Source: an uncultured Prevotella sp. (lineage in GTDB: Bacteria; Bacteroidota; Bacteroidia; Bacteroidales; Bacteroidaceae). Taken from it: DNA of 58,872 nt. The position numbers and the translations under genes are program-made. Positions 16,729 to 25,249 of the stretch are shown piece after piece. Under the pieces are notes generated by a model that did no database searches, had not been told where the DNA came from, and worked only from the letters and a program-made list of their open reading frames with translations. The stretch lies in NCBI GenBank assembly GCA_900318395.1, contig ONKL01000013.1, forward strand, positions 1 to 58,872, written 5' to 3'. Each line of letters begins with the position of its first letter. Position 1 is the first letter of the stretch.

Positions 16729-19700
16729 ATGGAACAACTCATTGCTGGACGTAGCGGCAGAGCTGGTTACAGACTGGTGGACAACACCCTGGGCTGGCTG
16801 ACTTTCCTGATTGCTGCCTTCGTCTATTGCTCTACAATCGAACCGACAGCCTCCTTCTGGGACTGTCCGGAGTTTATCACTACTGGTTACAAACTCGAAA
16901 TCGGCCACCCGCCTGGGGCACCGTTCTTCATGCTCACTGCCAACCTGTTCTCGCAGTTTGCCAGCGATCCCACGCAGGTAGCCCGAATGGTCAACATGAT
17001 GAGCGCCCTGCTCTCTGCTTCGTGCATTCTGTTCCTCTTCTGGAGCATCACGCACCTTACGCGACGACTGCTTATCAGCGACTGGGGCGAGCTGACGTTG
17101 CCACGACTGATAGCCATCGAGGCCTCAGGACTGGTGGGAGCCCTTATCTATACTTTCAGCGACACCTTCTGGTTCTCTGCTGTCGAGGGCGAGGTCTACG
17201 CTTACTCCTCAGCCTTCACGGCTGCCGTATTCTGGCTGATCCTGAAATGGGACGATGTGGCCGATGAGCCTCACAGCGACCGCTGGCTCGTGCTGATCAT
17301 GTACCTCACAGGACTTTCCATTGGCGTCCACCTGCTCAACTTGCTCTGTGTGCCTGCCATCGGACTGGTTTACTATTATCGTCGCTACCCCGATGCCAAC
17401 CTCAAGGGCTCACTTATCGCCCTGGGCATCTCGCTGGTGATCCTGGCAGCTGTGCTCTATGGAGTCGTTCCTGGCATCATCACCGTGGGCGGATGGTTCG
17501 AGCTGTTCTTTGTCAACGGTCTTGGCATGCCTTTCAACACGGGCGAGATCATCTATATCATCCTGCTCGTGGCTACCGTCATCTGGGCTGTCTACGAAAC
17601 GCAGACCCAGCGCCATAGCCAGAAGGTGCAGAATGTGGCCTTCCTGCTCTCAGTGGGCATGCTCGGCATTCCTTTCTACGGCTGGGGATGGTCGGCCTTC
17701 ATCATCGGCATCATCGTTCTCGCCGTCTTGTGGTTCGTGCTTGGTCTTACCACCGATAAGGTGCCGCTCATCACAGCCCGCATGAAGAACACCATGCTGC
17801 TCTGCATGCTCATGCTGATGATTGGCTACTCCACCTATGCACTCATCGTGATCCGCTCATCTGCCAATCCTCCCATGGATCAGAACTCACCTGAGGACAT
17901 CTTCACTCTGGGCGACTACCTCGGGCGCGACCAGTATGGCTATCGCCCCTTGCTCTACGGACAAGCCTACACCTCGCAGGTGGCTCTTGAGCAGGACGGT
18001 AACTACTGCAAGCCAGTCATGTCGAAGGGCAAGCCCGTCTATCAGCGTAAGGAGAAAGCCTCTGCCGATGAGAAGGACTCTTACTTCATCGTCCGCACAA
18101 AGGATGAGTACAAATACGCCCAGAACATGCTGTTCCCACGTATGTACGACGCCGGCCATGCTGCTGCCTACGAGTCGTGGATGGGTGGTGTCGACGGCAC
18201 CGAAGTCGCTTACGACCGCTGTGGCGAACCCATGACCGTCAAGATGCCCTCGCAGCTCGAGAATATCCGTTTCTTCCTCTCTTACCAGTGCAACTTCATG
18301 TACTGGCGATACTTCATGTGGAACTTTGCGGGCCGTCAGAACGACATTCAGGGTAATGGCGAACTCGAGCATGGCAACTGGCTCACGGGTATTCCCTTCA
18401 TCGACAACATCCGTCTGGGTGACCAGTCGCTGCTGCCTGATGAGCTGAAGGAGAACAAGGGTCACAACGTCTTCTACTGTCTGCCCCTCATCCTTGGTCT
18501 GTTAGGACTCTTCTGGCAGGCTTGGTATACCCGCAAGCGTAAGGTGGGCGACAAGACTATCGACGATCCCATCGGCATCCGCCAGTTCTGGGTAGTCTTC
18601 TTCCTCTTCTTCATGACGGGTCTCGCCATCGTGGTCTATCTGAACCAGACGCCGATGCAGCCCCGTGAGCGCGACTATGCCTACGCAGGCTCGTTCTATG
18701 CTTTCGCCATCTGGTGCGGCATGGGCGTAGCTGCCATCATCGACTGGCTGAACCGCAAGCTCAAGAAGGAGAATCTGGCGATAGCCGCAGTGGTAGGAAT
18801 CGCCTGTCTGTTCGTACCTGTCCAGATGGCTTCGCAGACTTGGGACGATCACGACCGCTCAGGCCGCTATACCTGTCGCGACTTCGGACAGAACTACCTG
18901 ATGACGCTCCAGGAGAAGGGTAACCCCATCATCTTCACCAATGGCGATAACGACACCTTCCCACTCTGGTACAACCAGGATACCGAGGGTGTGCGCACAG
19001 ACGCCCGCGTCTGCAACCTCTCTTACCTGCAGACCGACTGGTACATCGACCAGATGCGCCGTCCTGCCTACGACTCGCCTTCCGTACCCATCACTTGGAG
19101 CCGCTTGGAGTATTGTGCTGGTACTAATGAGTACGTACAGGTCGATCCTTCGCTCAAGGAAGAGGTGAAGAAACTCTATCAGACACACCCCGAGGAGGCT
19201 CGCAAGCAGTTTGGCGACGATCCCTTCGAACTGAAGAATATCCTCAACCACTGGGTACGCTCCACCACGAAGGACTTCCACGTCATCCCCACCGATACGG
19301 TCTATGTCACCATCGACAAGGAGGCCGTGCGCCGCAGTGGTATGATGATGGCCAGCGACTCCATCCCCGACAAGATGGTCATCTCGCTCAAGGGCAAGGG
19401 CGCGCTCTACAAGGGCGACCTCATGATGCTCGAGATTATTGCCAATGCCAACTGGGAGCGCCCCATCTACGTGGCTCTCACCGTAGGCTCGGAGAACTAT
19501 ATGAATCTGGGCGACAACTTCGTGCAGGAAGGACTCGCCAACCGCATCACGCCGTTCACCACCAACAAGGCCGGTGCTCGTAACTTCGACACCGAGAAGA
19601 CCTTCAACAACGTGATGAACAAGTTCAAGTTCGGTGGCATCGATGTCGAGGGCATCTACCTCGACGAGACCGTGCTCCGCATGTGCTACACCCACCGCCG

Positions 19701-20109
19701 CCTGCTCTCGATGCTCGTGCTCAACCTCCTCCAGGAGGGCAAGAAAGACAAGGCTGCACAGGTGCTCGCCAAGGCCGAGAAGGAAATCCCTGCCTATAAC
19801 GTGCCTCACGACTATCAGGGCGGATCGCTCGATCTGGCTCGCGGCTACATACTCACGGGCGACCTCAAGAAAGCCCAGCAACTCATTGCCGGACTCTGGA
19901 ACAAGTCGCTCCAGTACCTCCAGTTCTACTGCTCGCTCGATGGCGCGCGCTTCACCAATGCCCAGCACGACGTGATGCTCCATACCTACATCATGCAGCA
20001 GATTCTCGACCTTGAGGATACCGTCGACGAGAAAATGGCCGACAAGATGGAGCAGCAGCTCGATGGCGTCATGAAAGTATTCCAAGCCAAAGGCGGAAGC
20101 TTTGAGTAG
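16729..20109 (+). CDS. DUF2723 family membrane glycosyltransferase (TMEM260-like)
   Basis: A very large (1126 residues) inner-membrane protein. The N-terminal part is a GT-C-like membrane domain with about a dozen helices and the conserved luminal motif ASFWDCPEFITTGYKLEIGH, where the Asp and Glu are likely catalytic or metal/substrate residues. A second helix block (about residues 590-705) contains MQPRERDYAYAGSFYAFA. The C-terminal 400 residues are soluble, ending in TPR-like helices (NLLQEGKKDKAAQVLAKAEKEI). DUF2723 is the bacterial family related to the animal O-mannosyltransferase TMEM260; a protein or envelope glycosylation role is established for TMEM260 and inferred here. It has its own promoter, and the deacetylase gene follows 55 bases downstream. 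Confidence 0.88.
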   Translation: MEQLIAGRSGRAGYRLVDNTLGWLTFLIAAFVYCSTIEPTASFWDCPEFITTGYKLEIGHPPGAPFFMLTANLFSQFASDPTQVARMVNMMSALLSASCILFLFWSITHLTRRLLISDWGELTLPRLIAIEASGLVGALIYTFSDTFWFSAVEGEVYAYSSAFTAAVFWLILKWDDVADEPHSDRWLVLIMYLTGLSIGVHLLNLLCVPAIGLVYYYRRYPDANLKGSLIALGISLVILAAVLYGVVPGIITVGGWFELFFVNGLGMPFNTGEIIYIILLVATVIWAVYETQTQRHSQKVQNVAFLLSVGMLGIPFYGWGWSAFIIGIIVLAVLWFVLGLTTDKVPLITARMKNTMLLCMLMLMIGYSTYALIVIRSSANPPMDQNSPEDIFTLGDYLGRDQYGYRPLLYGQAYTSQVALEQDGNYCKPVMSKGKPVYQRKEKASADEKDSYFIVRTKDEYKYAQNMLFPRMYDAGHAAAYESWMGGVDGTEVAYDRCGEPMTVKMPSQLENIRFFLSYQCNFMYWRYFMWNFAGRQNDIQGNGELEHGNWLTGIPFIDNIRLGDQSLLPDELKENKGHNVFYCLPLILGLLGLFWQAWYTRKRKVGDKTIDDPIGIRQFWVVFFLFFMTGLAIVVYLNQTPMQPRERDYAYAGSFYAFAIWCGMGVAAIIDWLNRKLKKENLAIAAVVGIACLFVPVQMASQTWDDHDRSGRYTCRDFGQNYLMTLQEKGNPIIFTNGDNDTFPLWYNQDTEGVRTDARVCNLSYLQTDWYIDQMRRPAYDSPSVPITWSRLEYCAGTNEYVQVDPSLKEEVKKLYQTHPEEARKQFGDDPFELKNILNHWVRSTTKDFHVIPTDTVYVTIDKEAVRRSGMMMASDSIPDKMVISLKGKGALYKGDLMMLEIIANANWERPIYVALTVGSENYMNLGDNFVQEGLANRITPFTTNKAGARNFDTEKTFNNVMNKFKFGGIDVEGIYLDETVLRMCYTHRRLLSMLVLNLLQEGKKDKAAQVLAKAEKEIPAYNVPHDYQGGSLDLARGYILTGDLKKAQQLIAGLWNKSLQYLQFYCSLDGARFTNAQHDVMLHTYIMQQILDLEDTVDEKMADKMEQQLDGVMKVFQAKGGSFE

Positions 20110-20167
20110 TGAATAGTGAGTAGTGAATAGTTAATAGTTAATAGTGAATAGTGAATAGTTAATAGTG
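20107..20167. repeat. 7-base tandem repeat array (AGTGAAT/AGTTAAT)
   Basis: About eight degenerate copies of AGTGAAT or AGTTAAT fill the whole gap from the DUF2723 stop to the GTG of the deacetylase gene. The GTG start itself belongs to the last repeat unit. Confidence 0.85.
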
Positions 20168-20776
20168 ATTATAGAGCAACCGGCTATTTATCTCCGCTGG
20201 CTTTACCCCAAGGCCTACTGGAGAATGGACCGTCACGAAAAGGCAGTCTACCTGACCTTCGACGACGGCCCCATACCGGAAGCTACACCCTTTATTCTCG
20301 ACACCCTGAAGGAGTATGGCGCCAAGGCCACCTTCTTCATGGTGGGCGACAATGTGCGGAAGCACCCCGAGCTCTACGATCGCATCCGTGCCGAGGGCCA
20401 TCAGGTGGGCAATCACACCCACAACCACATCCAGGGCCTCTCCCACTCCATCCACGAGTACAGCTACAACGTCGAGAAGGCCAACGCCTATATCCACAGC
20501 CACTACGTGCGCCCGCCCCACGGCTGGATGCGCATGGCCCAGTACGCCTGGCTCAGCCGTAAGTACAAGATCGTGATGTGGGACCTCGTCACGCGCGACT
20601 ATTCCAAGTGGCTGACAGCCGACGACGTCTTTAATAATGTAAAGAGGTACGCGCGCAATGGCTCCATCATAACCTTCCACGACTCGCTGAAGTCGATCGA
20701 CAAGCTGCGCACCGCCCTCCCCCAGAGCCTCCAATGGCTCAAGGACCAAGGCTACGAATTCAAGATCTTCCCCTAA
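20165..20776 (+). CDS. Polysaccharide deacetylase family protein (NodB fold)
   Basis: This 203-residue single-domain CE4 protein has motif 1 TFDDGP (metal Asp pair), motif 2 HTHNH (HxxxH-type metal ligands), motif 3 RPPHG, motif 4 MWDLVTRDYS and motif 5 IITFHDS. All catalytic motifs are intact, so it should remove N-acetyl (or O-acetyl) groups from a polysaccharide such as peptidoglycan or capsule. There is no signal peptide; the N-terminus has IYLRWLYPKAYWRMD, which may be a short membrane-associated helix. The start is GTG, contributed by a tandem repeat; no ATG precedes the first motif before Met21. The last residues (YEFKIFP) fit a normal family end. Confidence 0.9.
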   Translation: MIIEQPAIYLRWLYPKAYWRMDRHEKAVYLTFDDGPIPEATPFILDTLKEYGAKATFFMVGDNVRKHPELYDRIRAEGHQVGNHTHNHIQGLSHSIHEYSYNVEKANAYIHSHYVRPPHGWMRMAQYAWLSRKYKIVMWDLVTRDYSKWLTADDVFNNVKRYARNGSIITFHDSLKSIDKLRTALPQSLQWLKDQGYEFKIFP

Positions 20777-20818
20777 GTCCAGGACTTAAACTAGAAACCC
20801 CTAAAACATAAAAACGAT

Positions 20819-23164
20819 ATGAAAAAATTACTGATTAGTTTATTAGCAACAGCATCATTCGCTATGACAACAAATGCCCAACCACAGCTCCGCGCCGACA
20901 ATATCGACGAGGTGCTCAAGGCTATGACCCTTGAGGAGAAGGCAAAGCTCCTCGTAGGAGGTGCCAACAACTTCTTCGGTGATCAAGCCGTTGTGGGCGG
21001 TGAGGCCGATCTTGTGGCAGGAGCCGCAGGAACCTCCCCCGCCATCCCTCGTCTCGGCATCCCTGCCACCGTCCTCACCGACGGCCCTGCAGGCGTCCGT
21101 ATCAACCCTACACGTGAGGGTACCGACAAGACCTATTACGCCACAGCCTTCCCCATTGGCTCGTGCCTCGCCTCTACATGGAACACCGAGCTCGTCAGCA
21201 AGGTGGGCGAAGCCATCGGCAACGAGACCAAGGAGTATCGCTGCGACGTCATCCTCGGCCCCGGTATGAACCTGCACCGCAATCCCCTCTGTGGCCGCAA
21301 CTTCGAGTATTACTCTGAGGATCCGCTGCTCACGGGTAAGATTGCAGCCGCCTATATCCAAGGCGTGCAGAGTCAGGGCGCAGGCGTATCTGCCAAGCAC
21401 TTCGCTGTCAACTCTCAGGAGACCGACCGCACGGCTGTCGATGAGCGTCTCTCCCAGCGTGCCGCCCGCGAGCTCTATCTCCGAGGCTTTGAGATCGCCG
21501 TCCGCGAGAGCGATCCCTGGACCGTCATGGCATCCTACAACCAGGTGAACGGCCAGTACTCCATGGGCAATCACGACCTGCTCACGAAAATCCTGCGCGA
21601 CGACTGGGGATACAAGGGCATCGTGATGACCGACTGGATCGGCATCCGCGAAGGCCTGCCCACCATCAGTGAGGTACATGCAGGCAACGACCTCATGGAG
21701 CCGGGACAGCCCGCTCAGGTCGAAGAGATCATCAAGGGCGTGAAGGAAGGCAAGCTCGATATCAAGGATGTCGACCGCAACGTGCGCCGCATGCTCGAGT
21801 ACATCGTCAAGACCCCGAGCTTCCTGAAGTATCCCGCCTCTAACGCCCCCGACTTCAAGGCCCATGCCGCCATCACCCGTCAGAGTGCTGCCGAGGGCAT
21901 CGTGCTGCTGAAGAACAACGGAGCACTGCCTTGGAAGAATGGTGCCATCAAGACCGTCGCCCTCTTCGGAGAGAACTCTTACGACTTCCTCTCGGGCGGC
22001 ACAGGCTCAGGCTGCGTACATCCCCCTTACGTCGTCGATATGCTCGAAGGCCTGAAGAATGCAGGCATCAGCTCGTCGGCAACGCTGACCGATATCTACC
22101 GCAAGTACATCGAGTATGCCCGTGTGAAATTCCAGGCCGAGCGTCATCCCGCCAAGTGGTTCCAGATTGAGGCTATGGGCCAGCAGAAGTACCCCGAGAT
22201 CGGCCTCGCCCCCATCGCCATCCAGAAGGAAGTGAAGGAAGCCGATGCCGCCATCATCACCATCGGCCGTCAGGCTGGTGAGGGCATCGACCGTGATATC
22301 GCCACCGAGTTCAACCTCATCCCCGAGGAGCGTGCGCTTATCACCGATGTCTGCAACGCCTTCCACGCAGCCGGCAAGCCCGTCATCGTCATCATCAACT
22401 CTGGTAGCGTCATCGAGACCGCCTCATGGAGCAACTATCCCGATGCCATCCTCTGCGCCTGGCAGCCCGGTATGGAGGGAGGTAACTCCATCGCCGACCT
22501 GCTCACGGGCAAGGTCAATCCTTCAGGCAAGCTCACGATGACATGGCCCATCGCCGCTACCGACCACGAGTCGACGAAGAACTTCCCTGGCAACCTCGAT
22601 CAGTACACCTTCGAGATGATGGTAGGCAACAAGACGCCCATCCCTGGCCACGCCTATACCAACCACGAGGAAGACATCTACGTCGGCTATCGTTACTTCG
22701 ACACCTTTAAGAAAGAGGTAGCCTATCCCTTCGGCTTCGGTCTGAGCTACACCACCTTCGAGATCACCAAGCCCGTCGTGAAGAGCCGCGGCAATCTGGT
22801 CGACATCTCCGTGACCGTCAAGAACACTGGTAGCGTCGCTGGCAAAGAAGTCGTGCAGGTCTACGTACAGGCTCCCAAAGGCAAGCTCGAAAAGCCCTGT
22901 CAGGAGCTCAAAGCCTTTGCCAAGACGCGCGAGCTGAAGCCCGGCGAGAGTCAGACCGTCACGATGAACCTATTGCTGCGCGACCTCGCATCGTTCGACG
23001 AGGCTGGCAGCCAGTGGCTCACCGAGGCAGGCACCTACACCTTCCGCATCGGAGCCAACAGCCGCGACATCAAAGCCACGGCATCGCTCAAACTCCCTGA
23101 GTACACCGAGAAGACCAGCAACGCCCTCGCTCCCCAGCAGCCCCTCAACCTGCTGAAGCAGTAA
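20819..23164 (+). CDS. Glycoside hydrolase family 3 beta-glycosidase, secreted
   Basis: The 781-residue protein has a signal peptide (MKKLLISLLATASFAMTTNAQ), a GH3 N-terminal TIM barrel with KHFAVNSQETDR and the nucleophile Asp272 in GIVMTDWIG, and the GH3 C-terminal alpha/beta domain (GIVLLKNNGALPW, IGRQAGEGIDRD). A fibronectin III-like domain follows (NTGSVAGKEVVQVYVQAP). This is the normal layout of bacterial beta-glucosidases and beta-xylosidases. The exact sugar cannot be read from sequence. It probably acts in the periplasm on oligosaccharides, which agrees with the glycan-degrading habit of Prevotellaceae. A hairpin terminator follows directly. Confidence 0.93.
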   Translation: MKKLLISLLATASFAMTTNAQPQLRADNIDEVLKAMTLEEKAKLLVGGANNFFGDQAVVGGEADLVAGAAGTSPAIPRLGIPATVLTDGPAGVRINPTREGTDKTYYATAFPIGSCLASTWNTELVSKVGEAIGNETKEYRCDVILGPGMNLHRNPLCGRNFEYYSEDPLLTGKIAAAYIQGVQSQGAGVSAKHFAVNSQETDRTAVDERLSQRAARELYLRGFEIAVRESDPWTVMASYNQVNGQYSMGNHDLLTKILRDDWGYKGIVMTDWIGIREGLPTISEVHAGNDLMEPGQPAQVEEIIKGVKEGKLDIKDVDRNVRRMLEYIVKTPSFLKYPASNAPDFKAHAAITRQSAAEGIVLLKNNGALPWKNGAIKTVALFGENSYDFLSGGTGSGCVHPPYVVDMLEGLKNAGISSSATLTDIYRKYIEYARVKFQAERHPAKWFQIEAMGQQKYPEIGLAPIAIQKEVKEADAAIITIGRQAGEGIDRDIATEFNLIPEERALITDVCNAFHAAGKPVIVIINSGSVIETASWSNYPDAILCAWQPGMEGGNSIADLLTGKVNPSGKLTMTWPIAATDHESTKNFPGNLDQYTFEMMVGNKTPIPGHAYTNHEEDIYVGYRYFDTFKKEVAYPFGFGLSYTTFEITKPVVKSRGNLVDISVTVKNTGSVAGKEVVQVYVQAPKGKLEKPCQELKAFAKTRELKPGESQTVTMNLLLRDLASFDEAGSQWLTEAGTYTFRIGANSRDIKATASLKLPEYTEKTSNALAPQQPLNLLKQ

Positions 23165-23190
23165 GCTAACAGTCTTCATCATACATCATC

Positions 23191-23220
23191 ATCCCCGCCC
23201 ATTCCTGAGCGGGGATTTAT
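23191..23220 (+). terminator. Hairpin terminator after GH3
   Basis: An 8-base stem ATCCCCGC / GCGGGGAT (23191-23198 with 23209-23216) and a 10-base loop are followed by a short T run. It lies 27 bases past the GH3 stop. Confidence 0.75.
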
Positions 23221-23361
23221 GTTAGTATTTAACCATATCTATCTTTCTGCGATTGTCTTTGGTAGCAAGCGTCCTTCGTCCGAGTGCCTCATTCCTCGAA
23301 TTTGGCGCCCTCCCAGATCCGGCACCAAAGTGGCCCCCGCAGTTAAAAAATAGTATTTTCC

Positions 23362-23392
23362 TTGTTATTATCGAAATCTTTTCGTAATTTTG
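23362..23392 (+). promoter_or_regulatory. Promoter of HipA-like/DUF3037 pair
   Basis: TTG at 23362-23364, a 20-base spacer and TAATTTTG at 23385-23392. The ATG is at 23402, so the leader is only a few bases. Confidence 0.7.
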
Positions 23393-23401
23393 CACCCAGA
23401 T

Positions 23402-23648
23402 ATGGCTATTCAAACGCTATACAGTGCAAAACGAATAGAGCAGCAATTCCGCACCGGAGAAGAACCCGTGCTGGTAATGTGTTCAGACGTAAACATCTAC
23501 GTCTGCAAGTATATGCGTTCGTCGTCTGTTGCTTACAAGTTAGCCTGTGAATTTATTGGCGCCAAAGCTATTCCAATTGCATGACGAACAGTGGACTGCT
23601 GGCGTGTGGAATAATTTTGTAGAATGTCTAAGCGAAAATATCGATTAA
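23402..23648 (+). pseudogene. HipA-like kinase remnant with internal deletion
   Basis: The first 60 codons read MAIQTLYSAKRIEQQF, EEPVLVMCSDVNIYVCK and LACEFIGAK, the N-terminus of small HipA-like (HipA_2) kinases that are often paired with DUF3037. The frame then stops at 23584. In another frame, bases 23562-23648 continue with KLFQLHDEQWTAGVWNNF and then VECLSENID, which looks like the normal C-terminus of the same family. It ends in TAA one base before the DUF3037 ATG. The middle, some 170-200 codons with the kinase active site, is missing. I read this as one gene that lost its centre by a deletion that also changed frame. The promoter and neighbour order are preserved. The C-terminal match is from memory and needs a search. 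Confidence 0.65.
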
Positions 23649-23649
23649 T

Positions 23650-23991
23650 ATGAAATACAGTATTATTTATGCGGTTATACGACCAGAGATCGCCGAGCGT
23701 GTAAGCGTCGGCCTGATCTTTGTTGATGGCGATAAGATAGACGTTCGTTATTCGCAGCAGAAACTTGAAGCTGTACGGGGCCTGTTCCCGCCAAAGGAAT
23801 ACGAGTTTCTGTCGCAGGTAGTTAGTTCTATGCCTACCAGCGGTAAAATTAACACTATTGAAGACATCAATTACCTCACACGCTATTCCAACAATTTGAT
23901 AGCCGTTTCACCACTGCAAAGCATTGATATCGACTCTACGGAGCAATGCAAGGCCAACCTCTTTAGGAATTATATACACGAAGTAGCTTAA
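23650..23991 (+). CDS. DUF3037 domain protein
   Basis: The 113-residue protein MKYSIIYAVIRPEIAERVSVGLIFVDG fits the DUF3037 family, small proteins that nearly always follow HipA-like kinase genes and are thought to work with them. It is full length, with no membrane segment or signal peptide. The start lies one base after the stop of the HipA-like remnant, so translation would normally be coupled. The partner kinase is broken, so this gene is either an orphan on its way to loss or has an independent role. Its 3' end overlaps by 29 bases with the convergent gene at 23963-24469. Confidence 0.8.
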   Translation: MKYSIIYAVIRPEIAERVSVGLIFVDGDKIDVRYSQQKLEAVRGLFPPKEYEFLSQVVSSMPTSGKINTIEDINYLTRYSNNLIAVSPLQSIDIDSTEQCKANLFRNYIHEVA

Positions 23992-24469
23992 AACTCTTTT
24001 TTGCGTTATTTCGTGAGTTGCTGTATATATAGGTATTACTTGGCGCCTTTGCGACGGTCGTGTTTCCGTTTGAATAATTCAGTCTTAAAGACGTATCATC
24101 CTCCATCTCACATGCATCAATACGATAAAAACCAAGAATCAAACGGTCGCAGCCCTTGTGGGAGTCATATTGGATTCGGTATCTTCCATATTCGATATTC
24201 TCGCATATTTCCGAGATACGATCCATCAAATCACCCAATTGTTCTTTTACCACTCCTGACTTTTTGTAAAACAATCCATCCAGAATCAGGACATTACTTT
24301 TTGAAATCAGTTCTCTGATGGTTTTATTGTTGTACATGGCTTTTTCTATGCGTCTTAACGTCACATTCTGCCAATCTTTTAACTCATCAGAAGAAAAAAT
24401 GACAAGCCCCAGAAACCTTTCATTTACCTCAGAAGCCTCATCCTTTAAAACAATCCAATTTTTTACCAT
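23963..24469 (-). CDS. Hypothetical protein
   Basis: I choose ATG 24469 (MVKNWIVLKDEASEVNERF) over an in-frame ATG at 24565, because a -7 promoter box lies between them and the upstream codons would be promoter sequence. The 168-residue product is soluble, with a helical middle (EEL-type charged helices around residues 30-95) and a low-complexity end rich in Asn/Ser/Lys (SNTYIYSNSRNNAKKSFK). I do not recognise the family. It is divergent from the PIN toxin-antitoxin pair and shares the upstream region with it. It converges on DUF3037. The base composition is AT-rich like the rest of the accessory region. Confidence 0.6.
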   Translation of the reverse strand: MVKNWIVLKDEASEVNERFLGLVIFSSDELKDWQNVTLRRIEKAMYNNKTIRELISKSNVLILDGLFYKKSGVVKEQLGDLMDRISEICENIEYGRYRIQYDSHKGCDRLILGFYRIDACEMEDDTSLRLNYSNGNTTVAKAPSNTYIYSNSRNNAKKSFKLLRVYNS

Positions 24470-24498
24470 AATCTTCACGTATATATAAGTTTTGGCTG

Positions 24499-24506
24499 CA
24501 AATATA
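24499..24506 (-). promoter_or_regulatory. Promoter -7 box for gene 23963-24469
   Basis: The minus strand reads TATATTTG here, 30 bases before the ATG at 24469. Confidence 0.6.
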
Positions 24507-24516
24507 CAGCACAGGC

Positions 24517-24533
24517 CGGACAATTTGTGTCCG
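24517..24533. promoter_or_regulatory. Inverted repeat, possible operator between divergent genes
   Basis: CGGACA at 24517-24522 and TGTCCG at 24528-24533 with a 5-base centre. It lies just upstream of the minus-strand -7 box and within 50 bases of the antitoxin promoter, where an autoregulatory protein could bind both units. Confidence 0.4.
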
Positions 24534-24580
24534 ACATGCAAATAATCGTTATTTATGATACACATTCAAAATAATATTTG

Positions 24581-24588
24581 TATATTTG
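24581..24588 (+). promoter_or_regulatory. Promoter -7 box for the PIN toxin-antitoxin pair
   Basis: TATATTTG on the plus strand, 30 bases before the antitoxin ATG at 24619. Confidence 0.6.
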
Positions 24589-24618
24589 CACCCAAAAAGT
24601 AATTTATAGAATAAGGAA

Positions 24619-24810
24619 ATGGAAGATCTAGTATTGTCTGTTCCCGCTCAAGATGCAGCATTCTTAGAGACTTTAGCCTCTCGTATGGGCTGGACGATGC
24701 GCAAGCGCCGTACGTCAGTTGAGCGATTCGTCAATTCATGTTCGAAGACTCCCAAGATGACAGATGAGGAGATTCAGGCAGAAATCAATGCTGTGCGACA
24801 GGGGTTATGA
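24619..24810 (+). CDS. Antitoxin of PIN-type toxin-antitoxin pair
   Basis: This 63-residue protein (MEDLVLSVPAQDAAFLETLASRMGW) has a short N-terminal strand, a basic patch (RKRRTSVERF) and an acidic/helical C-terminus (TDEEIQAEINAVRQGL). The layout fits small antitoxins that pair with PIN toxins: a DNA-binding front and a toxin-neutralising tail. It precedes the toxin gene and overlaps it by 4 bases (ATGA), typical for such pairs. It probably represses its own promoter. I recognise the pair layout more than the antitoxin family itself. Confidence 0.75.
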   Translation: MEDLVLSVPAQDAAFLETLASRMGWTMRKRRTSVERFVNSCSKTPKMTDEEIQAEINAVRQGL

Positions 24811-25211
24811 AAGTGTTGTTCGACTCCAACTTGTGGATTTCGTTCATGATTGGCAAGCGGCTTTCGTCGCTTGCAGATGTGTTGTGCCATCATGATATAG
24901 AGGTGTATATTTCTGAGCAGCAGTTGGATGAAATCAGAAAGGTGATAGCCCGCGAGAAGTTCGACAAACTCATATCTTCTGAGACTCGATATTATTTCTT
25001 TGAGATGATATATGATGTCTGCCTTTTTACAGATATTACAGTCGAAGCAGAATCAAATATCAGAGACCCCAAAGACCTATACCTTCTCTCTATGGCAGAG
25101 AGCGTACCTGTGGATTTTATTGTTAGTGGCGATAAGGATCTCACCGATCTTGGCTCTCATGCAGGTATTCCAATTCTTAAGTATTCTGATTTCCTCACCA
25201 GAATTCCATAG
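24807..25211 (+). CDS. PIN-domain toxin (putative ribonuclease)
   Basis: The 134-residue single-domain PIN protein has acidic active-site residues in their usual order: Asp in LFDSNLWIS (position 6), Glu in the helix EQQLDEIRK, Asp in SNIRDPKDLYLL and Asp in IVSGDKDLTDL. All four are present, so it should be an Mg2+-dependent RNase active against mRNA, tRNA or rRNA when free of antitoxin. It resembles the COG1569 group (toxin component, PIN family). It overlaps the antitoxin gene by 4 bases. No signal peptide or other domain is present. Confidence 0.87.
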   Translation: MKVLFDSNLWISFMIGKRLSSLADVLCHHDIEVYISEQQLDEIRKVIAREKFDKLISSETRYYFFEMIYDVCLFTDITVEAESNIRDPKDLYLLSMAESVPVDFIVSGDKDLTDLGSHAGIPILKYSDFLTRIP

Positions 25212-25249
25212 CTGATTTTACTGCAAAGATAGAGTTAACGAGGGGTTAA

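Noticed and set aside
23222-23413. 63-codon minus-strand frame after GH3
   Set aside because: It covers a terminator-promoter interval, is Arg/Gly-rich and overlaps the HipA-like promoter and start.
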